This document shows positions 45,453-54,314 of a stretch of DNA of 64,000 nt, in pieces. Every line of letters begins with the position of its first letter. Within the stretch, counting starts at the first letter, position 1. The position numbers and the translations under genes are program-made. The stretch spans positions 2,604,001 through 2,668,000 of the forward strand of contig NZ_CP117883.1 in assembly GCF_028736215.1 (NCBI RefSeq), written 5' to 3'. This stretch comes from Mucilaginibacter sp. KACC 22773 (GTDB lineage: Bacteria > Bacteroidota > Bacteroidia > Sphingobacteriales > Sphingobacteriaceae). The notes under the pieces were generated by a model. The model searched no databases. It was not told where the DNA came from and saw nothing but the letters and a program-made list of their open reading frames with translations.

Positions 45453-46550
45453 TTAATAAATGTATACGGTTTCATTTTTGTACTTGTATGAAAATGGTTC
45501 GATCATTTGCAGTGCCTTTAAGGCTTGCAAAATGTTTTCTTTTTCAAAAACACCGGTAAAATGATAGTCTTTAGCATCTGTGTTTTTAAAGTTTATTTTG
45601 ATGCCATACCAGCGCTCCATTTTGTTGGCAATTTCGGAAAAGTCCTCGTCCTTAAAAATCAGTCGGTTATTTACCCACGAGGTTTCAACCACAGTAGTGT
45701 CATTTGATTTTAAGTAAGTAAGGTTGGTAAGCGCGTAGCTTGTTTTTGCAGTATCGGGAGTTTGCGCCACCAAATTACGGTTAATGGTATGCCTTTTAAA
45801 CGTAGTGCTTTTTAAAATAAGCTTTTCATTTGGTTTAAGGATAATCCTATCTGATGGTCTGTCGGCCAGGGTAACTTCAATGGAACCCCTGATAAGGGTG
45901 GTTTCGCTCGCAATATCGTTTTTATACGATTTCACGTTGAAGGCAGTACCAACAACCCTGATGCTCATTTTACCCGCGTGTACTATAAAAGGATGCTGAT
46001 GATCTTTGGCTACATCAAAAAAAGCTTCACCATTAAGGTAAACCTCTCGCGTAGGCCCTGTAAATGATGATGGATATTTTAAAGTAGTTTCGGAATTTAA
46101 TGTTACTACAGTTCCGTCGCTTAAGTAAATTTTTGATTTTACGCGGCTTGAGGTCTTTTTCTGCTGAAAATCAGCCAACGCAAAGCTTTTTTGATTGTAA
46201 GCCTTTAAATAATAAGTAGCAGATAAACCAATCCCGATTATTAACAACGCTGCCAGGCTCCGTAAAAATATAATCATGCGGCGGGTTTTAAAACGCTCGC
46301 CGGTCGCCTCACTATTCTGTTGTTGTATTTCTGTTGCAGGTACCTCAATTTTAGATACGATGCGCTGAAACATCAGGTTGGTATTTGAATACAGTTCCTC
46401 GTTTTTTATCCAGTAGGTTTTAAAAAAAGTGTTTTGCTGCCTGCAAGCCTCATCGTTTGCAAGCAAAAAATTGAATTCCTCCAATTCTGCAGCATTCATC
46501 TCATCCGAGAGCTTTTTTGTTAACAGTTCAATAAACCTTTCGTTCACCAT
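45453..46550 (-). CDS. FecR-family anti-sigma factor
   Basis: A 365-residue inner-membrane anti-sigma factor. The cytoplasmic N-terminal part (1-90) binds the sigma factor; a single membrane helix lies near 91-112 (IIFLRSLAALLIIGIGLSATYY region); the periplasmic FecR domain follows (LSDGTVVTLNSETTLKYP, REVYLNGEAFFDVAKD, FIVHAG, VVGTAFNVKSY) and a DUF4974-like end (NILQALKALQMIEPFSYKY). It receives the signal from the STN domain of the SusC transporter encoded next. It is 90 bases from the sigma factor gene, in the usual sigma-FecR-SusC-SusD order. Confidence 0.94.
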   Translation of the reverse strand: MVNERFIELLTKKLSDEMNAAELEEFNFLLANDEACRQQNTFFKTYWIKNEELYSNTNLMFQRIVSKIEVPATEIQQQNSEATGERFKTRRMIIFLRSLAALLIIGIGLSATYYLKAYNQKSFALADFQQKKTSSRVKSKIYLSDGTVVTLNSETTLKYPSSFTGPTREVYLNGEAFFDVAKDHQHPFIVHAGKMSIRVVGTAFNVKSYKNDIASETTLIRGSIEVTLADRPSDRIILKPNEKLILKSTTFKRHTINRNLVAQTPDTAKTSYALTNLTYLKSNDTTVVETSWVNNRLIFKDEDFSEIANKMERWYGIKINFKNTDAKDYHFTGVFEKENILQALKALQMIEPFSYKYKNETVYIY

Positions 46551-46640
46551 TTTTTCGCCTAAAGCGGGCTTGTTTTTAGATAGGACAATAGTTTTTTTAA
46601 AATTGCCTACAAGCTTTGAAAAAAAATTTAAAAAGAATTC

Positions 46641-47306
46641 CTATAACAACGAAAGCCCCATGATGTCATGGTCAGAAGATGCCCTCTCTGATGATTTAGA
46701 TGCAAGTTGATGCGCCGAAAGAATGATGCTTAATTTCTTCATCGCCCTAAAAAGCTGAGTTTGTACAGTACGGGGCGATATGTTTAAAATTTCGGCCACT
46801 TCCTTATATTTCATGCCATCCTCTTTAATTAATTTAAAAATGATGCATGCCTGTTGAGGGAGAGATGCGATAGCCTTATCTAATAAAAAATGAAGCTCTT
46901 TGCGTTCTAATTCCTTTTCGGGATCAAAAGTATTTACAAATTCAACTTCGTCTGAAGCTTCTATCTGTACAAGGTGGATATTGGAGAATTTTTTTAAATA
47001 ATTGAACGATTGGTTTTTAACCGCTACAAACAAATAAGTTTCGGGATTGGCAACTTCGGTGAGGCTTTTACGTGATTCCCAACATTTGATAAATACATCA
47101 GATACGATGTCTTCAGCGGCTTCTTTCTGGCGTATGTAAAAAATACAAAACTTAATAAGCCGGGTGTTTAAATTATGAAACAATAATTCAAATGCTTTAA
47201 TATCATCATTAAAACAAACCTGATTCCATAAACCCGAAGTATCTGTTTTAGAAATTTTCAATAGTTTAATAGTTAAGTGTTGCACAAAACAATTATCGCG
47301 ATGCAA
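46641..47306 (-). CDS. ECF-type RNA polymerase sigma factor
   Basis: A 221-residue extracytoplasmic-function sigma-70 factor of the Bacteroidota SusC/FecR-linked group. Region 2 reads FELLFHNLNTRLIKFCIFYI and EAAEDIVSDVFIKCWESR; region 4 reads LPQQACIIFKLIKEDGMKYKEVAEILNISPRTVQTQLFRAMKKL (in part), a helix-turn-helix for the -33 element. It should drive the susCD operon when released by FecR. The ATG at 47306 is the only one near the 5' end; a TTG at codon 16 is an alternative. It is divergent from the fucosidase gene. Confidence 0.92.
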   Translation of the reverse strand: MHRDNCFVQHLTIKLLKISKTDTSGLWNQVCFNDDIKAFELLFHNLNTRLIKFCIFYIRQKEAAEDIVSDVFIKCWESRKSLTEVANPETYLFVAVKNQSFNYLKKFSNIHLVQIEASDEVEFVNTFDPEKELERKELHFLLDKAIASLPQQACIIFKLIKEDGMKYKEVAEILNISPRTVQTQLFRAMKKLSIILSAHQLASKSSERASSDHDIMGLSLL

Positions 47307-47724
47307 TGTAACAATTTGATAACAAAAACAAGCATTTATTTTAATTTCGACAACTTTTTAATCGGAAATTCATCTAACTCAAAATTTATTTACTTAGTGT
47401 GTAGGCAAATTGGCTTATAAAGTTGTCAATAGGGTGTTTAAAGGTCATTTTTGAGGTATTTTAAAATGTTAAACTGACATTTTTACCCCGTATCTGACAA
47501 GAAATGAGGTAATGTGATAAGGTATTGATACTTTTTTAACATTTTTGCCGCAGAGATAAGTGTTGTATCTAATACACTAAGTAAGAATATTGTTAATTTA
47601 TTACGCATAAAAATACACTTAAAATATCCGGATTTTACCCGGTTTTTATTGGATATTATCAGAATTGTTTTTTTTTGGCGTTTAAATCGGTTGTTTTATA
47701 AAGAAACAAAAAATACATATATAA
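47307..47724. other. Divergent 418-base spacer between sigma factor and fucosidase genes
   Basis: No coding frame or RNA gene was recognised. The stretch is AT-rich and should contain the back-to-back promoters for the sigma factor and GH29 genes, but no box matching TTTG-19-TAnnTTTG was found with confidence on either strand. No palindrome like the LacI-type operators occurs here, so GH29 and GH2 may be controlled differently, perhaps by the ECF sigma factor. Confidence 0.5.
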
Positions 47725-49164
47725 ATGAAAAAACTGTTGGTTTTTATCTCTTTCCTTTTGCCCATGGGCAATGTCGTGGCGCAGCAACATAATATGTCAA
47801 AAGATTATGTAGTGCCCGATGACTCGCTGGTGCAAAAAAATCTTCATAAATGGCAGGGGCTTAAGTTTGGACTTTTTATGCACTGGGGTACCTATAGTCA
47901 GTGGGGCGTGGTTGAAAGCTGGAGTATCTGTCCCGAAGATGAGGGGTGGACGCAGCGCCGCGGACCGTATGGCGCCGATTATAACGGATATAAAAAAGCC
48001 TATGAAAATTTACAAACAACCTTCAACCCAACTAAATTCAATCCCGAAAAATGGGTGACAGCGGCCAAGTATGCCGGGATGAAATATGTAGTATTTACTA
48101 CTAAACACCATGATGGCTTTAGCATGTTTGATACAAAACAAACAGATTATAAAGTAACCAGTACAAAAACACCTTTTTCAACTAACCCACGCAGTAATGT
48201 GGTCAAAGAAGTTTTTAGTGCTTTTAGCAAAGAAAATTTTATGATCGGGGCTTATTTTTCAAAGCCCGATTGGAATACGGAGTATTACTGGTGGCCTTAT
48301 TTTCCGCCTAAAGACAGGAATGTGAACTACGACCCGGCTAAATACCCGGATCGCTGGCAAAAGTTTAAGGATTTTACCTTTAACCAAATCCAGGAATTAA
48401 TGACAGGTTATGGTAAAGTTGATATTTTATGGCTTGACGGTGGTTGGGTAAGACCTAAAAATACAATCGATCCTGCTGTTGACTGGCAACGTACCATTCC
48501 GTATGATCAGGATATTGATATGGCGAAAATTGCCAAAGCTGCCAGGATTAAACAGCCAGGCCTGATAGTTGTTGACCGTACCGTGGCGGGTCAATATGAA
48601 AATTATACCACGCCCGAGCAGCAGGTACCGGATGTACCCCTTGATCATCCCTGGGAAAGCTGTATCACCATGGGCAATTCCTGGAGCTATGTGCCGGGCG
48701 ATCATTATAAATCGGCTAATGAGATTGTAACCCTATTGGTGAAAATTGTTTCACGTGGCGGCAACTTACTTATGAATATTGGCCCCGGCCCCGATGGCGA
48801 CTGGGACCCAGCGGCTTACAGTCGCCTTAAACAAATTGGCGACTGGATGAAGATTAACGGTGAAGGTATTTATAGTTCGATGGCTATAGCGCCATACTCT
48901 GAGGGAAATACCTACTATACTAAAGCGGGTAATAGCGTTTACGCTTTTATACTGGCACCAAAAGACCAGGATGAAGTGGTACTGCCTGCAAAAATTGCTT
49001 TGCACCTGACAGGTAAAAGCAAAGTGAAAAAAATAAGCTTGTTGGGTGTTAACGCAAAAGTTAAATATACCCTGAATGAGGGTGTGGCAAATATAACTAT
49101 ACCTTCGTCTTTGCAAACGCAATCAGGATTAAAACAAGCAGCGGTATTTAAAATTCAATATTAA
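47725..49164 (+). CDS. GH29 alpha-L-fucosidase
   Basis: A 479-residue periplasmic fucosidase (signal MKKLLVFISFLLPMGNVVAQ). Typical elements: KFGLFMHWGTYSQWG (47-61), YVVFTTKHHDGFSMFD (121-136), and the nucleophile Asp238 in VDILWLDGGW. The C-terminal beta domain begins near 385. It removes alpha-linked L-fucose with retention. The acid/base residue of GH29 is not conserved and was not assigned. The GH2 gene follows after 32 bases, so the two are one transcript, divergent from the sigma factor. Confidence 0.94.
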   Translation: MKKLLVFISFLLPMGNVVAQQHNMSKDYVVPDDSLVQKNLHKWQGLKFGLFMHWGTYSQWGVVESWSICPEDEGWTQRRGPYGADYNGYKKAYENLQTTFNPTKFNPEKWVTAAKYAGMKYVVFTTKHHDGFSMFDTKQTDYKVTSTKTPFSTNPRSNVVKEVFSAFSKENFMIGAYFSKPDWNTEYYWWPYFPPKDRNVNYDPAKYPDRWQKFKDFTFNQIQELMTGYGKVDILWLDGGWVRPKNTIDPAVDWQRTIPYDQDIDMAKIAKAARIKQPGLIVVDRTVAGQYENYTTPEQQVPDVPLDHPWESCITMGNSWSYVPGDHYKSANEIVTLLVKIVSRGGNLLMNIGPGPDGDWDPAAYSRLKQIGDWMKINGEGIYSSMAIAPYSEGNTYYTKAGNSVYAFILAPKDQDEVVLPAKIALHLTGKSKVKKISLLGVNAKVKYTLNEGVANITIPSSLQTQSGLKQAAVFKIQY

Positions 49165-49196
49165 CATTTACTACATCATATACTAAACTATAAAAA

Positions 49197-51872
49197 ATGC
49201 CCTCAACTTTAATTTACAGGCCGGCAAAGCTAAAATTGTTTGTTACGCTGGCTCTGATCTTACCCTTTGTTAATATATACGCCCAAAGTAGCTACGAACT
49301 GAATTCCGGCTGGAAGTGCGCGCCTGTAAGCAGCGTAAAAGAAAGCGGAACAGTATTGTCTACTCCGGTATTTAGCACTACAGCCTGGATGCCGGCTACG
49401 GTACCGGGAACAGTGTTGACCACGTTATTAAACAATCAAAAAGTGCCTGATCCATTTTGGGGCATGAACAACGAACATATAGCCGATATTTATAAAACCG
49501 GTGCCGATTACTATACCTATTGGTTCACCAAAGATTTTAAAGAAACGCCGGCAACGGGCAGTAACCAGGTTTATCTTAATTTTAGGGGAATAAATTATAG
49601 CTGCGATATTTATTTGAACGGACATAAGCTGAACAGAACAATTCAGAAAGGGATGTTTTTGCGGTTTAACTACAATATAACGCCTTACCTCGCAAAAAAC
49701 GGAGATAACCGCCTGGCGGTATTGGTGCATCCACCAGACGTTGTTGGCAACCCAAATGGCGGCCAGGGCGGCGACGGTACAATTGCACGCAACGTTGGTT
49801 TACAGTACACGGCCGGATGGGATTGGATACAGCCCATGCGCGACAGGAATACCGGTATATGGGACAAAGTAACCATCCAAAAAACAGGGGCGGTACGCAT
49901 AGCGGATGAGCACATTGTTACATTAGTGCCCGGTGTAAGGCTTCCTGAAGGCGCGCAACAACCTGCGGTTATTAAAGTGGCGGCCGAATTAAGCAACCCA
50001 ACTGCGGCAATGGTAAACGGCTCGTTAAGTTTTGAACTGGATGGTAAAACCATCTCCAAGCCAGTGAGCCTGAAACCAAACTCCACTACCAATGTCAGTT
50101 TTGCCGATTATAGCCTTCCCAATCCTAAACTTTGGTGGCCTAATGGTTACGGCGATCAGCATCTTTATAAATTCAAGTTAAAGTTTGCAGCTGCGGGTAA
50201 GGCTGTGTCAGATCAGCATCAGCTTAATATTGGGGTACGGCAACTGACGAGTGAATATAACGAACATACCGGCAGCCGCCAGATTATGGTTAACGGCCAG
50301 AAAATTTTTATCAAGGGTGGTAACTGGGTAATATCTGACGCCATGCTGCGCCTTTCGGATACGCGTTATGATGCCGAAGTGCGTTTTCATCGTGATATGA
50401 ACCTGAACCTGATAAGGGTATGGGGTGGTGCCATGATTGAGCGCCCTGAATTTTTTGAGGCCTGTGATAAATATGGTATCCTGGTTTTCCAGGACCTCTG
50501 GGGATCTGGCGATTGCAACGGCCGCTGGCAGGATCCCCAAAAGCTGGACGACCAATGGACGCGCCGCAAATATCCTGATGATCATGGCTTGTTCCTTCGT
50601 TCGGCAATTGACCAGATAAAAATGGTACGTAATTATGCCTCGTTGGCCATTTGGTGCGGCGGCAATGAGATAACACCACCCGAAGATATCCTGACTGCTT
50701 TGCGCGATACCATTTTACCAAAATTGGATAATACCCGCTGGTTTGTTGATTACTCCAACTCTGATAGCATGTCGCACAATGTATTGGGTGGTAACGGCGA
50801 TGGGCCATACGGTATTCAGCCGCTGTCGGTATTTTGGGAGTTTAAAACATTTCCATTCAATTCCGAAGTTGGCTCGGTTGGCGTTGGCGATTATGAATCA
50901 TTAAAACGTTTTATACCCTCGGCCAATATGGTTCCGCCGGTATACGACGAGGAGACCCACAAAACAAAAACAGACAGCGTTTGGGATTATCATAAATATA
51001 TTGGCTATGATACCGCCATTAATAAATATGGCAAAGCCAAAAATGCTGCCGATTTTGCCATGAAAGCCCAACTGGTAAACTACGATCAGTATCGCGGCCT
51101 GGCCGAGGGCTTTACATCGCATATGTGGGATTGGTATACAGGTTTCATCATATGGAAAACCCAGAACCCATGGACAGCCATGCGCGGCCAGATGTATGAC
51201 TATTACCTTGACCCCAATGCCTGCTTATATGGCTTGCATAACGGCAGCGCCCCATTCCACATCATGTACAATCCAATTAACGGAATGGTAATGGTGGCCA
51301 ACAATACATTTAAAGCACGCCGTAGCATGATGATGGTAGTAAAAACCTATGATATGGAGGGTAAAGAAAATTTGCTTACCCAGGTTTTTGCTGATATAAA
51401 TGCCACTACTGTTAAAAACTATTTCTCTATAAAAGGCACGGTTGATAAGCTGGCCGCAAAGGAAGGCGTTTTTCTGTCGTTACAACTGCTGGATGAAAGC
51501 AAAAAAGTAATTACCGATAATACTTACTGGATTCCGGATAGCAAAGGAGGATTTTCAGGTCTGCAAAAAATGAAAGCTGAAGAATTGTCAGTTAAAGCAA
51601 AATATATAAAACCAGGCAGGGTAGAAGTTACGTTAGTTAACAAAGAAAATAGCGTGGTTGCCTTTTTTAACAGGATATCGTTAGTAGATGCTGATAGCAA
51701 AACAAGGATACTGCCGGCATTTTACAGTGATAATTATGTTACAGTGTTGCCTGGAGAGGAAAAAAAGTTAGTTATTGATTATAATGTACCTGCATCTAAG
51801 AAAAAGCTTGAGGTGAGCATTAACGGCTGGAATGCCTCAAATGTTCCGCAAACGATAATTATAGACGAATAG
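49197..51872 (+). CDS. GH2-family exo-beta-D-glucosaminidase/mannosidase-like enzyme
   Basis: An 891-residue secreted GH2 protein. After a signal peptide (to about IYAQ, residue 30) the galactose-binding-like sandwich begins (LNSGWKC; WMPATVPGTVLTTLL), then an Ig-like domain and a TIM barrel (KIFIKGGNWVISDAML; RVWGGAMIERPEF). The acid/base Glu491 is in WCGGNEITPP, and a likely nucleophile is Glu557 in NSEVGS. The layout and N-terminal PDPFWGMNNEHI match the exo-beta-D-glucosaminidase (CsxA)-like and beta-mannosidase-like branch. The substrate could be glucosaminide, mannoside or a GlcN-containing chain; the last domains (FSIKGTVDKLA to end) fit CsxA-like proteins. Confidence 0.87.
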   Translation: MPSTLIYRPAKLKLFVTLALILPFVNIYAQSSYELNSGWKCAPVSSVKESGTVLSTPVFSTTAWMPATVPGTVLTTLLNNQKVPDPFWGMNNEHIADIYKTGADYYTYWFTKDFKETPATGSNQVYLNFRGINYSCDIYLNGHKLNRTIQKGMFLRFNYNITPYLAKNGDNRLAVLVHPPDVVGNPNGGQGGDGTIARNVGLQYTAGWDWIQPMRDRNTGIWDKVTIQKTGAVRIADEHIVTLVPGVRLPEGAQQPAVIKVAAELSNPTAAMVNGSLSFELDGKTISKPVSLKPNSTTNVSFADYSLPNPKLWWPNGYGDQHLYKFKLKFAAAGKAVSDQHQLNIGVRQLTSEYNEHTGSRQIMVNGQKIFIKGGNWVISDAMLRLSDTRYDAEVRFHRDMNLNLIRVWGGAMIERPEFFEACDKYGILVFQDLWGSGDCNGRWQDPQKLDDQWTRRKYPDDHGLFLRSAIDQIKMVRNYASLAIWCGGNEITPPEDILTALRDTILPKLDNTRWFVDYSNSDSMSHNVLGGNGDGPYGIQPLSVFWEFKTFPFNSEVGSVGVGDYESLKRFIPSANMVPPVYDEETHKTKTDSVWDYHKYIGYDTAINKYGKAKNAADFAMKAQLVNYDQYRGLAEGFTSHMWDWYTGFIIWKTQNPWTAMRGQMYDYYLDPNACLYGLHNGSAPFHIMYNPINGMVMVANNTFKARRSMMMVVKTYDMEGKENLLTQVFADINATTVKNYFSIKGTVDKLAAKEGVFLSLQLLDESKKVITDNTYWIPDSKGGFSGLQKMKAEELSVKAKYIKPGRVEVTLVNKENSVVAFFNRISLVDADSKTRILPAFYSDNYVTVLPGEEKKLVIDYNVPASKKKLEVSINGWNASNVPQTIIIDE

Positions 51873-51983
51873 AGACAAATATAAAAATCAGGCCGGCCGT
51901 CGTAACAACACTTTTCCTGCTAACGGGGATGACCGGTCTGACTTGACTGTTTTGTCTTTGAAAAAAAGCCGGCATCAAACCCC

Positions 51984-52015
51984 AAAAAGCCGGCCTCTGT
52001 TTAAAGAGAGCCGGC
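51984..52015 (-). terminator. Terminator of the PepSY-like lipoprotein gene
   Basis: On the minus strand GCCGGC (52015-52010) pairs with GCCGGC (51994-51989), continued by CTCT/AGAG with one bulged base, and is followed by TTTTT. It lies 31 bases after the stop codon of the gene at 52047. A third GCCGGC nearby (51968-51973) might allow other pairings. Confidence 0.65.
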
Positions 52016-52046
52016 CTTACTATATATTAATTTAATAGGGAAGTTT

Positions 52047-52952
52047 TTAATGAACAGCGAAGGCTTTTACAAAGGTGCCCGTAGCATCAAATACAACTAC
52101 ATACTTGGTACTGTTGGAGGTGATTTCTACATCATATCCTTTAATGACACCGCTTACACTATGTGAAAAAGCTTTATCAAAAACATAACCGGGATAAGTG
52201 GTTGTTAAATAGGTTGTGATGGCAGCTGGCAGGTTTGCTGCGGTAACTGCAACGTGAGCGCCAACGTGTTTATCAATTTGTATGCGTTTTATTAACGTTC
52301 CTGTTGCCTTAATAATTGTTATAAAGAGGCCATTGTTTTTGCTTACTAATGCGTATGCGCTATCTGGCGTAATAGATGCATGCAATAAAGTATCTGTTGG
52401 ATAAGTGGCTTTAAAGTAGCTGGTTACTGCAGCTGGTAAGGCAGTTAGTGCTATGGTATCACGGTGTTTGCCATCCCGGTTATCAAACGGCCCGCCACGG
52501 TGCCATCCCTGGCCCTTTAAATCATTACCGTCGCGTTGCTCAAGTGTACTTACAAATACACCGGCGGCAGTAAATTTAAGGCCAACCAGCGCACTGTTAT
52601 ATTTAATTACAACAATGTAGTTGATAACAGTTTTGGCACTATCGGTAATAGCATACGCCTTTTTAAACGTGTAACCGCTGTAATTTGCTGTAAGGTAAGT
52701 GCCTATGGCTGTTGGTAATGTGCTAAATGCTATTGAGTCTTTTTTGTCATGATGGCCAAAGCAGCCAACCATATAAACCGAGTCGGTTGTACCCGATGCC
52801 AGGCTAATGGCAATAGCGCCTGTTGATGCAATGGTAGAAGAAGTTGTAGTCGTGGTAGTAGTTGTTTTAGTGCCGCTTTCTTTTTGGCAAGAAGCCAAAC
52901 CGAAGATAACGGCCAGCACCAACACCCATGAATAAGTAATTTTCGTTTTCAT
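52047..52952 (-). CDS. Lipoprotein with three PepSY-like repeats
   Basis: A 301-residue lipoprotein (lipobox LASC, Cys22) with a threonine run at about 30-37 as a linker. Three homologous units follow (about 75-140, 165-225 and 235-301), each with a LPxAIxxYLxxxYPGY-type helix-strand (TLPTAIGTYLTANYSGY; ALPAAVTSYFKATYP; NLPAAITTYLTTTYPGY) and a strand ending TGTFVK, typical of the PepSY-like (DUF2874) domain group found in Bacteroidota. Such domains are thought to act as periplasmic chaperones or inhibitors; no function is shown. It lies downstream of the aspartic-protease-like gene with a 134-base gap. Confidence 0.75.
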   Translation of the reverse strand: MKTKITYSWVLVLAVIFGLASCQKESGTKTTTTTTTTSSTIASTGAIAISLASGTTDSVYMVGCFGHHDKKDSIAFSTLPTAIGTYLTANYSGYTFKKAYAITDSAKTVINYIVVIKYNSALVGLKFTAAGVFVSTLEQRDGNDLKGQGWHRGGPFDNRDGKHRDTIALTALPAAVTSYFKATYPTDTLLHASITPDSAYALVSKNNGLFITIIKATGTLIKRIQIDKHVGAHVAVTAANLPAAITTYLTTTYPGYVFDKAFSHSVSGVIKGYDVEITSNSTKYVVVFDATGTFVKAFAVH

Positions 52953-53044
52953 CTGGATTGATTTTGATTAATAAATGGTACCCGATATAGTTATCGGGAT
53001 TGTTATTTAAAATTACCAGTGATGGATTTGACAGGCAACGATGT

Positions 53045-53071
53045 GTCGATAAAACGCAGTTATTTATCGAC
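53045..53071. other. Perfect 9-bp hairpin between lipoprotein genes
   Basis: GTCGATAAA (53045-53053) and TTTATCGAC (53063-53071) are perfect inverted copies with a 9-base loop, in the gap after the aspartic-protease-like gene. No T-run follows on the minus strand. It may be a transcript end or a regulatory site for the PepSY gene downstream. Confidence 0.45.
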
Positions 53072-53086
53072 GAATGAATTTTGCTG

Positions 53087-54169
53087 TTAATTATTCTTTA
53101 ACCCAATAATACGACTTGCGTAATTTGTCAGATACTCGTTTTTTATAAAAAAGTCGAGGCTGAAAATGGTGCGGTAATCTTGTGTAGTATTAGGGTTTGC
53201 TACTTGCGTAAGATTACCCGTGCTTGATGTAACGTAGGTATAAGTAAAACCCTGGTTGGTTTTTAAAGTAACTGTTGTATTGGTTGGCAAAGAAACAGCG
53301 GCGACCGCAAGCTTGTCTTCGATAGTGCTCACCGACGGCGTACCTGTATCAAATAAAAATATAGCATCGATGGTTTTATTGTTATAAGTTAACGTTCCTT
53401 CGATGTATGGATTGTAACTATATTTTGGCAATAATGGGTGCATAATAAACCCGGCCGACGATAAGTCAGCACTGGTTAATCCAATAGTAAGCAAGTTGGA
53501 AACATACGTAGGCGTGCCCAGGAACGAGGTGCTGCTTAATGTTGCCAGTTTAAAGCCGCTGGTTAGGCCGGTACCGTAAGAATAGGATTTTAAAGGGCTC
53601 GATATATTGGTATTTGTGCTGCTTGTTCCGGTGCCCACCCCAAAAACGTCTGCCGAATGGGCGGGATATATGTTACCCTTGCTGTCTTTTATTTTGTAAT
53701 ATAAAAAAAATGGAACCCGTTTTAATTCCAGGCTTCCTAATGAATTTCCAACGGTAACGTTGGCATAAGCTAAATTTCCGTATTCTATTGTGGTACCTGT
53801 TGCATCCCCAAAGCTGATGGTCGATGTTTTTGAAGTTACGGTGATACCGCTTACCACAATTGAGTCGCCTGTTACTGTGATACCCGCAGATGTTATCATC
53901 GATGCCGGCAAAATACCGTTAGCATCCAAAGTCATTCCCGGTGACCCAGTATCAAATATGGTTCCGTAGTTTACAGTTTGCGTGCCTATTTTTGTAATGG
54001 GAACTAATAACCTCTTATCAACGCCGCTGGCATATTCGTATAACCCAATTGTTACCGGCGTCGCGTTTACAACGGCACTTGTTTTATCTTTTTTGCAGGA
54101 ACTAAAAGTTATAATTATTAAAAGACAGCCAATAAGCTGCATTTTTAAAAGTAAATATTTTATTTTCAT
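53087..54169 (-). CDS. Lipoprotein resembling bilobal pepsin-type aspartic proteases
   Basis: A 360-residue lipoprotein (lipobox FSSC, Cys25). Two Asp-Thr-Gly motifs, IFDTGSPG with Asp73 and FLFDTGTPS with Asp274, lie 201 residues apart, comparable to the two catalytic Asp residues of pepsin-type (A1) enzymes. ADVFGVGTG (173-181) resembles the pepsin DGILGLG strand, and the C-terminal FSLDFFIKNEYLTNY followed by IIGL (337-356) resembles the A1 end LGDVFxRxYYxxFD...IGLA. All this is by eye. It is therefore a plausible bacterial A1-like protease or a catalytically altered relative exposed at the outer membrane. It follows the TPR gene of the RRE-ligase operon by 145 bases and may be co-transcribed. 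Confidence 0.6.
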   Translation of the reverse strand: MKIKYLLLKMQLIGCLLIIITFSSCKKDKTSAVVNATPVTIGLYEYASGVDKRLLVPITKIGTQTVNYGTIFDTGSPGMTLDANGILPASMITSAGITVTGDSIVVSGITVTSKTSTISFGDATGTTIEYGNLAYANVTVGNSLGSLELKRVPFFLYYKIKDSKGNIYPAHSADVFGVGTGTSSTNTNISSPLKSYSYGTGLTSGFKLATLSSTSFLGTPTYVSNLLTIGLTSADLSSAGFIMHPLLPKYSYNPYIEGTLTYNNKTIDAIFLFDTGTPSVSTIEDKLAVAAVSLPTNTTVTLKTNQGFTYTYVTSSTGNLTQVANPNTTQDYRTIFSLDFFIKNEYLTNYASRIIGLKNN

Positions 54170-54314
54170 TTATAACTTATATACGGTAATAGTGCGTTAA
54201 TGGTTGGCTAATGATTTATACAACGAGATTACAAAACGCTTCAAAATCAATCAAAAGTATAATGCCGGCCCGACAAAAATTATAGTAAATCGATAAACGA
54301 CCATATTGTACCGA

